Numbered from the stretch's first letter, positions 1-6,312 are shown. The stretch is 10,508 nt of DNA from JAIWNK01 sp964453115 (GCA_964453115.1 CAYVRT010000056.1:1-10508), one strand, 5' to 3'. The notes: a model not told the origin generated them from the sequence alone. A program made the numbers and translations.

Positions 1-389
1 CGCTTGGTGTAGGTCGGGGCCTTGCGGGCGCGCTTGAGACCGGGCTTCTTGCGCTCTTTCACGCGCGCATCGCGGGTCAACAAGTCATGTTTGCGCAGCA
101 TCGGCACAAATTCCCGGTTCATCAACGCCAGGGCGCGCGCCAGGCCAAGCGACACTGCGCCGGTCTGACCCGAAACACCGCCACCCTTCACCACCACCGT
201 CACGTCGAAGGTGGCGCGATCCTGGTTGGCCGCCATAAAAGGCTTCAGCAGTGCTTCCATATCGCCCACGCGCGGGAAATATTCCTGCGCGTCGCGGTCA
301 TTGACGATGAACTTACCCGAGCCGGGCATAATGCGCACGCGCGCTGTGCTTTCCTTGCGCCGTCCAATGCCTTCGATATACTTCGTCAT
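1..389 (-). CDS. rpsI: 30S ribosomal protein S9, lacking only last base and stop at window edge
   Basis: Reading from the ATG at 389 gives MTKYIEGIGRRKESTARVRI and runs 129 full codons plus two bases (CG, an Arg codon) to the window edge. The visible end APTYTK plus Arg matches the usual S9 terminus (SKR/TKR), so only one base and the stop codon are probably missing. KGGGVSGQTGAVSLGLARAL (68-87) and LLTRDARVKERKKPGLKRAR (103-122) are diagnostic. S9 is in the small-subunit head, and its C-terminal tail reaches the P-site tRNA. AGGAG lies upstream after the rplM stop. The sequence around EYFPRVGD is of a kind I associate with Chloroflexota, but this is not proof. Confidence 0.96.
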   Translation of the reverse strand, partial: MTKYIEGIGRRKESTARVRIMPGSGKFIVNDRDAQEYFPRVGDMEALLKPFMAANQDRATFDVTVVVKGGGVSGQTGAVSLGLARALALMNREFVPMLRKHDLLTRDARVKERKKPGLKRARKAPTYTK

Positions 390-402
390 TCGCTCGCTCC
401 TT

Positions 403-828
403 CTAAGCAACTGGTTTGGGCTGCTGGGCCTCATGGACATGCTCAGCACCCTCGAAAATGCGCAGCCGATTGATCAACTGCCGACCCACTTTGTTATGGG
501 GCAGCATGCCCCACACCGCAGCACGGATGACACGGTCTGGGTGCGTCTGCATCTGCTCGCGCATGCCCACCGTCCGCAAACCACCCGGATACCCGGAGTG
601 TTTGTGATAGAACTTGGTGTCAAGGCGCTTGGCAGCAATCGAGAGCTTGCCAGCATTGATCACCACCACATAATCCCCCATCATCACACCGGGGCTGTAG
701 GTGGGTTTATGCTTGCCCAACAAATAGTGGGCAATCTGCGTGGCCAGGCGGCCCAGATTTTGATCGGTCGCGTCAATCAAAATCCAATCTGATTCAGGCT
801 TTCCTTTGATTACGTAGGTCTTTTCCAC
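403..828 (-). CDS. rplM: 50S ribosomal protein L13 (GTG start)
   Basis: The protein is 141 residues from the chosen GTG (MEKTYVIKGKPESDWILIDA), close to the 142 of E. coli L13. It contains LGRLATQIAHYLLGKHKPTY (25-44), GDYVVVINAGKL (51-62), the KFYHKHSGYPGGLRTVG block (72-88) and the signature AVWGMLPHNKVGRQ (104-117). L13 binds 23S rRNA early in large-subunit assembly. The upstream in-frame GTG at 858 is rejected for lack of a ribosome-binding site and non-family residues. rpsI starts 13 nt after the TAG stop, the almost universal rplM-rpsI pair. Confidence 0.97.
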   Translation of the reverse strand: MEKTYVIKGKPESDWILIDATDQNLGRLATQIAHYLLGKHKPTYSPGVMMGDYVVVINAGKLSIAAKRLDTKFYHKHSGYPGGLRTVGMREQMQTHPDRVIRAAVWGMLPHNKVGRQLINRLRIFEGAEHVHEAQQPKPVA

Positions 829-831
829 GTT

Positions 832-839
832 CCTTCTCC
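832..839 (-). promoter_or_regulatory. Ribosome-binding site of rplM, fixes GTG start
   Basis: GGAGAAGG lies so that GGAG is 7 nt before the GTG at 828. A longer reading from a GTG at 858, which overlaps the truA stop as GTGA, would add ten residues unlike any L13 N-terminus and has no such site. Confidence 0.8.
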
Positions 840-854
840 ACAGGCTGCATCCAA

Positions 855-1640
855 TCACTCGGACACAGGCAAGGTATCCAACAAAACTTGTCCAGTGCCA
901 TCCTGCCCATCATATTGCACACGCACCAGGGTCAAACCCTGAGCCGCAGCCAGGCCAGCTGGGAGGGCGGTTTGGTGCTGCAAAGCGGCCTGAAGCTGCA
1001 CGGCCTGTATCAGGCCATGCGCCATTGCCACCTGCACCCAAACCATCCGCCGCACCATCCGGTAAAGGAAGGCATTTGCCCACACTTCAAACCGGAATTC
1101 ATCGGCTTCAGCCTGCCAGTGCGTCCGTAACACCTGCCGCACGGTGCTGCCACCCACTCGCATTGGCGAGCCAAAGGCGGCAAAATCGTGCCTGCCCATC
1201 AGCAGCGCGGCGCTCGCCGTCAAACGGTCGAGCTGCGGCGCCGGCCAAACCCGCCAGGCATATCGCTCTCGCAGCGGGTCTCGCTCCGGCTGGCAATAAA
1301 GGCGGTAATGGTAGCAGCGCGCCCTGGCATCGAAGCGGGGGTGAAACCCCGGCGCTGCCAGCATCACCGCTTTTACGGCCACATCGCCCGGCAGATGAGC
1401 ATTCAAGGCTCGCCCCAACACCGCAGGCGGATGCCCCCACTCCAGGTCAAAGGCAATCACCTGACCGCTGGCGTGAACGCCGCTGTCGGTGCGCCCGGCG
1501 AACAGAATGGAATGCCCCTGCCACCCCAGGTGACGCAGCGCATTTTCCACTTCCGCCTGCACAGTGCGGGCATTTCCCTGGCGTTGAAAGCCTCGGAAAT
1601 GCGTGCCATCATAGGCAAGAATAATCTGGTAACGTTCCAT
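855..1640 (-). CDS. truA: tRNA pseudouridine(38-40) synthase TruA
   Basis: This 261-residue enzyme converts uridines 38, 39 and 40 of the tRNA anticodon stem-loop to pseudouridine. The catalytic Asp is D52 in FAGRTDSGVHASGQV (47-61). The opening MERYQIILAYDGTHFRGFQRQ and the later YHYRLY (near 109-114), FAAFGSP and NAFLYRMVRRMV blocks are typical of the family. The length is normal. The ATG at 1640 has no clear Shine-Dalgarno, only a G-run inside a hairpin. The rplQ-truA-rplM-rpsI arrangement is common, and the operon context fits co-expression with translation genes. The stop is followed 26 nt later by the rplM start. Confidence 0.96.
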   Translation of the reverse strand: MERYQIILAYDGTHFRGFQRQGNARTVQAEVENALRHLGWQGHSILFAGRTDSGVHASGQVIAFDLEWGHPPAVLGRALNAHLPGDVAVKAVMLAAPGFHPRFDARARCYHYRLYCQPERDPLRERYAWRVWPAPQLDRLTASAALLMGRHDFAAFGSPMRVGGSTVRQVLRTHWQAEADEFRFEVWANAFLYRMVRRMVWVQVAMAHGLIQAVQLQAALQHQTALPAGLAAAQGLTLVRVQYDGQDGTGQVLLDTLPVSE

Positions 1641-1654
1641 ACCCCGCAGGGTAT
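1639..1654 (-). promoter_or_regulatory. Hairpin covering the truA start codon
   Basis: The minus strand reads ATACCC-TGCG-GGGTAT, a perfect 6-bp stem with a 4-nt loop. The last two paired bases are the A and T of the truA ATG (1640-1638), and the G-rich stretch just upstream, the only Shine-Dalgarno-like bases nearby, is also paired. If formed in mRNA it would hide the start and could keep TruA synthesis low relative to the ribosomal proteins, or tie it to rplQ translation. This is inference from the sequence only. Confidence 0.45.
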
Positions 1655-1656
1655 CC

Positions 1657-1673
1657 TGGCGATCGAACCGCCA
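1657..1673 (-). repeat. Small hairpin in the rplQ-truA gap
   Basis: TGGCG and CGCCA form a 5-bp stem, extendable by one G-U pair, around a short loop containing TTCGA. No T-run follows, so it is not a standard terminator. It directly precedes the hairpin over the truA start. Short stems like this occur by chance, so it is listed with caution. Confidence 0.4.
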
Positions 1674-1681
1674 ACTGGCTC

Positions 1682-2059
1682 TTACTCTTCGACCAGTTCC
1701 AACAACACCATCTCCGCTGCATCGCCCAGGCGCGGCCCGAGCTTCAGCACACGGGTGTAACCACCATTGCGGGTGGCGAAACGCGGCGCAATGTCGTCGA
1801 ACAATTTGCGCACTGTTTCTGCATTTGCCATGCGCGCTGCTGCCAAGCGCCGGGCATTGACTTTATCAATCTCACTGCCCTTGGCGCTGTTGCGCGCCAG
1901 CGTAATCAATTGTTCTGCATCAGCGCGAATTGCCATCGCCTTGGCACGGGTCGTCTTGATGCGTTCGTGGGTAAACAATTGGTTGATCAACGTCCGCCGC
2001 AAAGCATTGCGCTGATCCTTACTTCGACCCAGTTTATATCCAGCTACATGATGCCGCAT
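1682..2059 (-). CDS. rplQ: 50S ribosomal protein L17
   Basis: This is a 125-residue L17, matching the usual bacterial short form. The N-terminus MRHHVAGYKLGRSKDQRNAL followed by RRTLINQLFTHERIKTTRAK is diagnostic. The C-terminal block NGGYTRVLKLGPRLGDAAEM (98-117) ends in VLLELVEE. L17 lies near the polypeptide exit tunnel. The ATG at 2059 is 5 nt after the rpoA stop, with CGGAG overlapping the end of rpoA, so coupling is likely. It is the last gene of the classical alpha operon. No ECF transporter genes follow, unlike in many Firmicutes; truA follows after 41 nt. Confidence 0.97.
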   Translation of the reverse strand: MRHHVAGYKLGRSKDQRNALRRTLINQLFTHERIKTTRAKAMAIRADAEQLITLARNSAKGSEIDKVNARRLAAARMANAETVRKLFDDIAPRFATRNGGYTRVLKLGPRLGDAAEMVLLELVEE

Positions 2060-2064
2060 AGTGC

Positions 2065-3030
2065 TTACTCCGAATCCTTATCCTCTTGCAAGAAACCCTT
2101 CTCGCGCATCTTCTGACGCAGCTCATCCAGGCTCTTTTCACCAAAATTACGGATAGACATCACCGCCTCGTCGCCTTTTTCCAGCAGTTCCAGCACGTCG
2201 CCAACCGTCGTCACGCCCGTGCGCTTCAAGGAATTGAAGACCCGCACAGATAGATCCAGGTTTTCAATCGGCGTTTCAGCTGCTTCGCTTGTCAGGCGGC
2301 TGCCGCCAATTTCTTTGTCGCCACCTGCCACAACCACTTCTTCACTGGCGCCTGAAATATAGCGCAGATGATCCATCAACAGCTTGGAAGCCTTACCAAG
2401 CGCCTTTTCTGGCGTAATGGTTCCATCCGTCCAAATTTCCAACACCAGGCGGTCATAATTGGTGCTTTGCCCAACGCGCGCCGAGCTAACCGTATAATTG
2501 ACACGCCGCACAGGATTGAAGATGGCATCCACCGGCAATTCGCCAATCGGCAAACGGCCACTGCGGTCCGTTGCCGGAGAGTACCCGCGGCCACGTTCCA
2601 CTGTCATCTCAATCTGCACCTGCGCCCGACCATCATTGACCTCAAACAGGGGCAGTTCCGGGTTCACCAGTTCTACTTCCGCCGGCAGTTCAATATCGGC
2701 GGCCACAATCTGGCCTTCACCCTGCACGTTCAACTGTAAATGCGCCGTATCCACGTCATTCAAAATCAACCGAATTTGCTTGATTTGCAGCATGACCTGA
2801 ATAACATCTTCCCGCACACCCGGAATATCGCTGTATTCATGCAGCACATCCAGGATGCGCACCGAAGTAATTGCTGCTCCTTCCAAAGAAGACAGCAAAA
2901 CCCGACGCATCGCGTTGCCCAGGGTGACCCCGTAACCCCGTTCCAGAGGACTGATCACAAATTTGCCGTAGTTTCGAGCTTCTGCTTCCCGCTCAATTTT
3001 CGGCGTTACCATGTTCGTTAAGGCACACAC
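2065..3030 (-). CDS. rpoA: DNA-directed RNA polymerase subunit alpha (GTG start)
   Basis: This is a 321-residue alpha subunit. The N-terminal domain (about 1-235) drives dimerisation and binds beta and beta'. It includes LERGYGVTLGNAMRRVLLSS (29-48) and VRRVNYTVSSARVGQSTNYD (174-193). A linker near 236-254 leads to the C-terminal domain (about 255-310). That domain holds SVRVFNSLKRTGVTTVGDVL and IRNFGEKSLDEL, with R263, N266, N295, G297 and K299 matching the residues that contact UP elements in E. coli. The start is GTG at 3030, because GGAGG is 8 nt upstream; the ATG at codon 7 is too far from it. rplQ starts 5 nt after the stop. Confidence 0.97.
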   Translation of the reverse strand: MCALTNMVTPKIEREAEARNYGKFVISPLERGYGVTLGNAMRRVLLSSLEGAAITSVRILDVLHEYSDIPGVREDVIQVMLQIKQIRLILNDVDTAHLQLNVQGEGQIVAADIELPAEVELVNPELPLFEVNDGRAQVQIEMTVERGRGYSPATDRSGRLPIGELPVDAIFNPVRRVNYTVSSARVGQSTNYDRLVLEIWTDGTITPEKALGKASKLLMDHLRYISGASEEVVVAGGDKEIGGSRLTSEAAETPIENLDLSVRVFNSLKRTGVTTVGDVLELLEKGDEAVMSIRNFGEKSLDELRQKMREKGFLQEDKDSE

Positions 3031-3038
3031 GTTTCACC

Positions 3039-3043
3039 CCTCC
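3039..3043 (-). promoter_or_regulatory. Ribosome-binding site of rpoA, fixes GTG start
   Basis: GGAGG, within a G-rich GGGGAGGGG run (3037-3045), lies 8 nt before the GTG at 3030. The first in-frame ATG, at 3012, would be 26 nt away, outside the usual spacing. Confidence 0.75.
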
Positions 3044-3081
3044 CCGATGCAAACCCAAAGGCCACACCGGACATACAGGCG

Positions 3082-3723
3082 TTAGCGCGAATAGTATTCA
3101 ACGATCAACTGCTCGTTGAGGTTGCCGTCAATTTCGGCACGTTCCGGCAGGCGCAACACACGGCCATTCAACCCCTTCAAGTCGCGATCCAGCCACGAGG
3201 CGCAATTGCGCTTTTCAGCCAGGTCAGCCAGTTCCTTGAAGAAGGTCGTACGGCGCGCAGTTTCGGATACCGCAACTACATCACCCTGCTGCAAGATCAT
3301 CGAGGGGATATCTGCTTTGTGACCATTGACGGTGAAGTGTCCATGGTTGACCAGCTGCCGCGCCTGAGCGCGATTTTCGGCCATTCCCATGCGATACACC
3401 ACATTATCAAGGCGCAGTTCCAACGTTTGCAACAGGTTCAAACCCGTCATACCGCGCAACCGGCGAGCAATGCCAAAATAGCGACGGAATTGACGTTCCA
3501 GAATGCCATACGAACGGCGGGCTTTTTGCTTGGCGCGCAACTGACGAGCATAATCGGACTCGCGGTCGCTGCGCCCGGCATTTGCCATGCGCCCGTGTTG
3601 ACCAGGTGCAAAACCACGCCGCTCAAACGCACACTTGGGCGAATAGCAGCGCGCACCCTTCAAAAACAATTTCTCACCTTCTCGCCGGCACAATTTACAG
3701 GCCGGTCCAGTGTACTTCGCCAT
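3082..3723 (-). CDS. rpsD: 30S ribosomal protein S4, zinc-binding form
   Basis: This is a 213-residue S4. The N-terminal zinc site is complete: C9-x2-C12 and C26-x4-C31 (PACKLC and ARCYSPKCAF). The S4 RNA-binding domain covers roughly 103-165 (LRLDNVVYRMGMAENRAQAR, then QLVNHGHFTVNG). The tail LIVEYYSR is typical. S4 nucleates small-subunit assembly by binding the 5' domain of 16S rRNA and with S5 influences accuracy. In E. coli it represses the alpha operon through a structure at the rpsM start; whether it does so here cannot be told, but the rpsM-rpsK stem-loop is a candidate target. The ATG at 3723 has GAGGAAAGGT upstream. Confidence 0.97.
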   Translation of the reverse strand: MAKYTGPACKLCRREGEKLFLKGARCYSPKCAFERRGFAPGQHGRMANAGRSDRESDYARQLRAKQKARRSYGILERQFRRYFGIARRLRGMTGLNLLQTLELRLDNVVYRMGMAENRAQARQLVNHGHFTVNGHKADIPSMILQQGDVVAVSETARRTTFFKELADLAEKRNCASWLDRDLKGLNGRVLRLPERAEIDGNLNEQLIVEYYSR

Positions 3724-3744
3724 ACCTTTCCTCTCTTTGTTGAA

Positions 3745-4149
3745 TTAGACGCGGCGTTTCTTGGGAGGCCGGCAGCCGTTGTGCGCCACTGGCGTCACAT
3801 CGGCAATTGAGCGCACACGCAGCCCCATCGCTTGCACAGCACGAATGGCCGATTCGCGACCCGGGCCAGGACCCTTGACGATCATATCAACTTCCTGAAT
3901 TCCCATCGCAGTTGCGGCCTTCATTGCCTGTTCAGCAGCCAGGCGAGCGGCAAAGGGCGTGCTTTTGCGCGAACCCTTAAAACCAGCCGAACCCGAGCTT
4001 GCCCAACACACCGTGTTGCCCTGACCATCGGTCACAGTCACAATTGTGTTGTTGAACGAGGCGTAGATGTGCACCTGTCCAGAGGAGAGCGTTCGCTTTA
4101 CTTTGCGGGCAGTTGTCGTGCGCCGCGCCGAGCGTACATTTTGAGCCAT
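3745..4149 (-). CDS. rpsK: 30S ribosomal protein S11
   Basis: The 134-residue protein starts MAQNVRSARRTTTARKVKRT. It contains HIYASFNNTIVTVTD (27-41), SAGFKGSRKSTPFAA (54-68), VKGPGPGRESAIRA (91-104) and the diagnostic end DVTPVAHNGCRPPKKRRV. S11 sits on the small-subunit platform near the mRNA exit and the Shine-Dalgarno helix. The frame stays open upstream to a TTG at 4260, but that stretch is the structured spacer and does not resemble S11. The ATG at 4149 has GAGGAAAT immediately upstream and is chosen. rpsD follows after 21 nt. Confidence 0.97.
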   Translation of the reverse strand: MAQNVRSARRTTTARKVKRTLSSGQVHIYASFNNTIVTVTDGQGNTVCWASSGSAGFKGSRKSTPFAARLAAEQAMKAATAMGIQEVDMIVKGPGPGRESAIRAVQAMGLRVRSIADVTPVAHNGCRPPKKRRV

Positions 4150-4202
4150 ATTTCCTCGCAAAATCCTTCCTGAAACCAAATGCAATAACGTTGCGCTGGG
4201 AG

Positions 4203-4246
4203 GCTGGTCGGGTAGCCGCTGGGGAGAGGACCCCATCCCGACCAGC
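4203..4246 (-). repeat. Inverted repeat (stem-loop) in the rpsM-rpsK spacer
   Basis: Two 10-nt arms, GCTGGTCGGG (minus strand 4246-4237) and CCCGACCAGC (4212-4203), are perfectly complementary. Between them a second 5-bp stem, TGGGG with CCCCA (4235-4231 and 4224-4220), closes a 6-nt loop. The two stems are joined by an internal loop of 1 nt on one side and 7 nt on the other. No U-run follows, so it is not a classic intrinsic terminator. It could be an mRNA regulatory or processing element for the S11-S4-alpha-L17 part of the operon. The function is unknown. Confidence 0.75.
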
Positions 4247-4263
4247 ACCCCACCTGGCAACGA

Positions 4264-4653
4264 TTATTTCTTTGTTGCACCGCGGCGGCGACCACGCCCG
4301 GCCACGGTCTTCTTCGGCCCCTTGCGGGTGCGCGAATTGGTGCGCGTGCGCTGCCCGCGCGCCGGCAAATTGCGGCGGTGACGCAGCCCACGGTAGCAGC
4401 CAATTTCAATCAGCCGCTTAATGTTCATCTGCACCTCGCGGCGCAGGTCGCCTTCCACCTTGAAATTCTTGGCGATGTATTCGCGCAAGGCATTCACTTC
4501 GGTTTCCGGTAAATCCTTCACCCGCACAGCGGGGTTCACACGCGTTGCAGCAAGGATGGTTGCCGCACGAGTCGGGCCAATCCCGTAGATATAGGTCAAC
4601 GCAACGTCAATCCGCTTATTGCGCGGCAGGTCAACACCTTCGATTCTCGCCAT
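4264..4653 (-). CDS. rpsM: 30S ribosomal protein S13
   Basis: This is a 129-residue S13. The N-terminus MARIEGVDLPRNKRIDVALT and YIYGIGPTRA (21-30) carry the helix-two-turn-helix motif. The diagnostic basic stretch GCYRGLRHRRNLPARGQRTR (85-104) leads into NSRTRKGPKK and a Lys/Arg-rich tail. S13 is in the small-subunit head, contacts the P-site tRNA and forms a bridge with L5. The ATG at 4653 follows rpmJ by 7 nt with AAGGGT upstream. A 114-nt spacer, unusually long for this cluster, separates it from rpsK. Confidence 0.97.
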   Translation of the reverse strand: MARIEGVDLPRNKRIDVALTYIYGIGPTRAATILAATRVNPAVRVKDLPETEVNALREYIAKNFKVEGDLRREVQMNIKRLIEIGCYRGLRHRRNLPARGQRTRTNSRTRKGPKKTVAGRGRRRGATKK

Positions 4654-4660
4654 GGTACCC

Positions 4661-4774
4661 TTATCCTTGTCGCTGTTTGTGCTTGGGATTTTCGCAAATC
4701 ACATACAAGATGCCTTTGCGACGAACGATTTTGCACTTTGCACAGCGCTTGCCAATAGATGACGTAACCTTCAT
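4661..4774 (-). CDS. rpmJ: 50S ribosomal protein L36, zinc form
   Basis: The 37-codon gene encodes MKVTSSIGKRCAKCKIVRRK followed by GILYVICENPKHKQRQG. This is the exact length and pattern of L36. The zinc ligands C11, C14, C27 and H32 are all present, so this is the zinc-binding (C+) form. L36 is a tiny late-assembly protein in the large subunit. The ATG at 4774 has AAGGAG 7 nt upstream. The TAA stop lies 7 nt before the rpsM ATG. It is the first gene after the candidate promoter; in many bacteria infA would stand just before it, but here it directly follows map. Confidence 0.97.
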   Translation of the reverse strand: MKVTSSIGKRCAKCKIVRRKGILYVICENPKHKQRQG

Positions 4775-4818
4775 TCTACTACTCCTTGAAGAATTGCAAC
4801 TCTACAGCCAAAGCAGCA

Positions 4819-4847
4819 ATTATACTTGCCTTTACTCTTTTCGTCCA
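4819..4847 (-). promoter_or_regulatory. Candidate sigma70-type promoter for rpmJ-rpsM-rpsK-rpsD-rpoA-rplQ
   Basis: A perfect -10 hexamer TATAAT (4819-4824) is preceded, after exactly 17 nt, by TGGACG (4842-4847). That hexamer matches 4 of 6 positions of the TTGACA consensus. There is no extended -10 TG. The predicted transcript would start near 4812, giving a leader of roughly 40 nt with AAGGAG at 4782-4787, 7 nt before the rpmJ ATG. The -35 lies in the last codons of map and the -10 in the map-rpmJ gap. This is the natural place for an internal alpha-operon promoter, but it is a motif match only. Confidence 0.5.
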
Positions 4848-5635
4848 GGTTGCAACGGGTCTTCCAGCAAAGTCAACACCTGTGGACCGGTTTCTGTCAC
4901 CGCCACCGAGTGTTCGAAATGTGCTGTCAGCGACCCATCTGCTGAACAAACTGTCCACTGGTCAGGCGTCACGCGCGTGCGCGGCGTCCCAACCAACAAC
5001 ATCGGCTCCAGGGCAATGGTCATGCCAACTCGCAGCAACATGCCCCGTCCGGCAACCCCATAATTCGGCACCTGTGGCCCCTCGTGCATTGCACGGCCAA
5101 CCCCATGACCGGTATATTCCCGCGTCACGTGATAGCCGCCCGCTTCCGCCACCTGCTGAATAGCCACCGAAACATCCCCAACGTGATTGCCAGCCTTCAT
5201 TTGCGCAATGCCTGCCCAAAGCGCCTTTTCAGTCACTTCCAGCAAGCGCTGCGCCGCGCCCGAAACCGTTCCCACCCCAAACGAGATCGCCGAATCGGCC
5301 ACAAAGCCTTCAAAAACCGTCCCGCAATCCACTGAGACGATATCGCCCTCGCGCAGTTTGCGGCGCGGGTTTGGAATGCCATGCACCAATTCATCATTAA
5401 CGCTGATGGTTGTGCTCGCCGGGTAGGGATAGGGCCCCGGATAGTTTTTGAACGGGGAATAGACACCATGCTTGCGCAGCACCTCTTCAGCAGCCGCATT
5501 CAAATCCGCTGTTGAAGCGCCAGCATGTGCTGCTGCACGCGCCGCAGCCAGTGCCTGCGCGTTGATCCAGCCCGCCTGCCGCATAATAGCGATTTCCTGC
5601 GCTGTTTTGATCGTAATCTGCCGATCCCAAGACAT
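4832..5635 (-). CDS. map: Methionine aminopeptidase, type I
   Basis: The 267-residue enzyme (numbered from the chosen start) removes the initiator methionine from nascent proteins in the cytoplasm. It has the pita-bread fold without an N-terminal extension. The five metal ligands of the family are visible: D103 (VSVDCG), D114 (FVADSA), H177 (YTGHGVG), E210 (LEPM) and E241 (HFEHS). The active-site His is H85 in DELVHGIP. The ATG at 5635 is preferred to one at 5644 because the AAGGGAG site directly abuts the latter. It follows adk by 14 nt. Its end overlaps the -35 region of a possible promoter for the alpha operon. No infA follows it. Confidence 0.96.
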   Translation of the reverse strand: MSWDRQITIKTAQEIAIMRQAGWINAQALAAARAAAHAGASTADLNAAAEEVLRKHGVYSPFKNYPGPYPYPASTTISVNDELVHGIPNPRRKLREGDIVSVDCGTVFEGFVADSAISFGVGTVSGAAQRLLEVTEKALWAGIAQMKAGNHVGDVSVAIQQVAEAGGYHVTREYTGHGVGRAMHEGPQVPNYGVAGRGMLLRVGMTIALEPMLLVGTPRTRVTPDQWTVCSADGSLTAHFEHSVAVTETGPQVLTLLEDPLQPGRKE

Positions 5636-5644
5636 GCTGCCCAT

Positions 5645-5651
5645 CTCCCTT
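5645..5651 (-). promoter_or_regulatory. Ribosome-binding site of map, decides between two in-frame ATGs
   Basis: AAGGGAG lies 9 nt before the ATG at 5635 and immediately before the ATG at 5644. The spacing supports the downstream start. The site overlaps the adk TAA stop, which favours coupled translation. Confidence 0.65.
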
Positions 5652-6309
5652 ACAATGCTGGACGCGTAACGACCGCCAACAAATCCGCACTGACTTGTTC
5701 AATGGGACGTGCCCCATCTACTTCCACCAACAGCCCACGCTGCCGATAGTAGTCAATCAGCGGCGCGGTTTGCCGTTCATAGACTGCAATGCGATTCTGC
5801 ACCGTTTCGAGCGTGTCGTCTTCGCGCTGATACAGCTCCGAGCCATCCTCATCACAAATGCCTGGCCGCTGCGGCGGATTGAACTTCTCATGATAGACAT
5901 GGCCTGCCGCACGGCACGACCAACGCCCGCTCAAACGCTCAATCAGCACCGCCGCTGGCACGGCAATCAACGGCACACACTTCACCGCTCCACCCATGCC
6001 ACCCAACATCGTTGCCAGGGCATCTGCCTGTGCCGGTGTGCGCGGAAAGCCATCCAGCAGCGCGCCTTGCTCACAATCCGGGCGGCTCAGCCGATCCCGA
6101 ATCATTGCAATCGTCACATCATCCGGCACCAGCTCCCCCTTGTTCATGTAGCTTTGTGCCAGAACGCCAAGCTCGGTCTGCGCTTTCAGGTTCTCACGGA
6201 ACAAATCGCCCGAGGAGATGTGCGCCAGCCCCAGCCTTTCAGCAATTAGCTTGGCTTGCGTTCCCTTTCCGGCCCCAGGAGGCCCCAGCAAAACGATGTA
6301 GGTCGCCAT
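5650..6309 (-). CDS. adk: Adenylate kinase, long form with incomplete LID zinc site
   Basis: This 219-residue cytoplasmic enzyme interconverts ATP + AMP and 2 ADP. The P-loop GPPGAGKGT is at 9-17, the AMP-binding region SSGDLFREN at 32-40, and LLDGFPRT at 84-91. SGRWSC begins the LID domain at 127-132. The long LID carries FNPP at 143-146 and LYQREDD at 159-165. In zinc-binding relatives four ligands follow C-x2-C-x16-C-x2-C/D. Here positions 132 and 152 are Cys and 155 is Asp, but 135 is Ala, so one ligand is missing. The ATG at 6309 comes 3 nt after the secY stop, with AAGG inside the secY end. secY-adk-map is a common bacterial order. Confidence 0.97.
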   Translation of the reverse strand: MATYIVLLGPPGAGKGTQAKLIAERLGLAHISSGDLFRENLKAQTELGVLAQSYMNKGELVPDDVTIAMIRDRLSRPDCEQGALLDGFPRTPAQADALATMLGGMGGAVKCVPLIAVPAAVLIERLSGRWSCRAAGHVYHEKFNPPQRPGICDEDGSELYQREDDTLETVQNRIAVYERQTAPLIDYYRQRGLLVEVDGARPIEQVSADLLAVVTRPAL

Positions 6310-6312
6310 AAT

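Noticed and set aside
829..858. L13 start at a GTG at 858 overlapping the truA stop
   Set aside because: The added residues are not L13-like, and a strong ribosome-binding site instead serves the GTG at 828.
1025..1760. Overlapping plus-strand frames opposite truA and rplQ
   Set aside because: They cover the antisense of truA, which has an intact catalytic motif and normal length; their composition is Pro/Ala/Arg-rich shadow sequence.
4162..4175. A 14-nt repeat, TTTCAGGAAGGATT on the minus strand, also found at 10449-10462 before rpsN
   Set aside because: Both copies are Shine-Dalgarno-like purine stretches near starts. Two copies of this length in 10 kb with such bias can be coincidence, and no third copy was seen.
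4203..4246. Reading the rpsM-rpsK hairpin as an intrinsic terminator
   Set aside because: No T-run follows on the transcribed side and essential genes lie directly downstream, so full termination is unlikely.
4150..4260. N-terminal extension of S11 from a TTG at 4260
   Set aside because: The extra 37 residues are unlike any S11 and come from the stem-loop spacer. The ATG at 4149 has its own ribosome-binding site and the standard S11 start.
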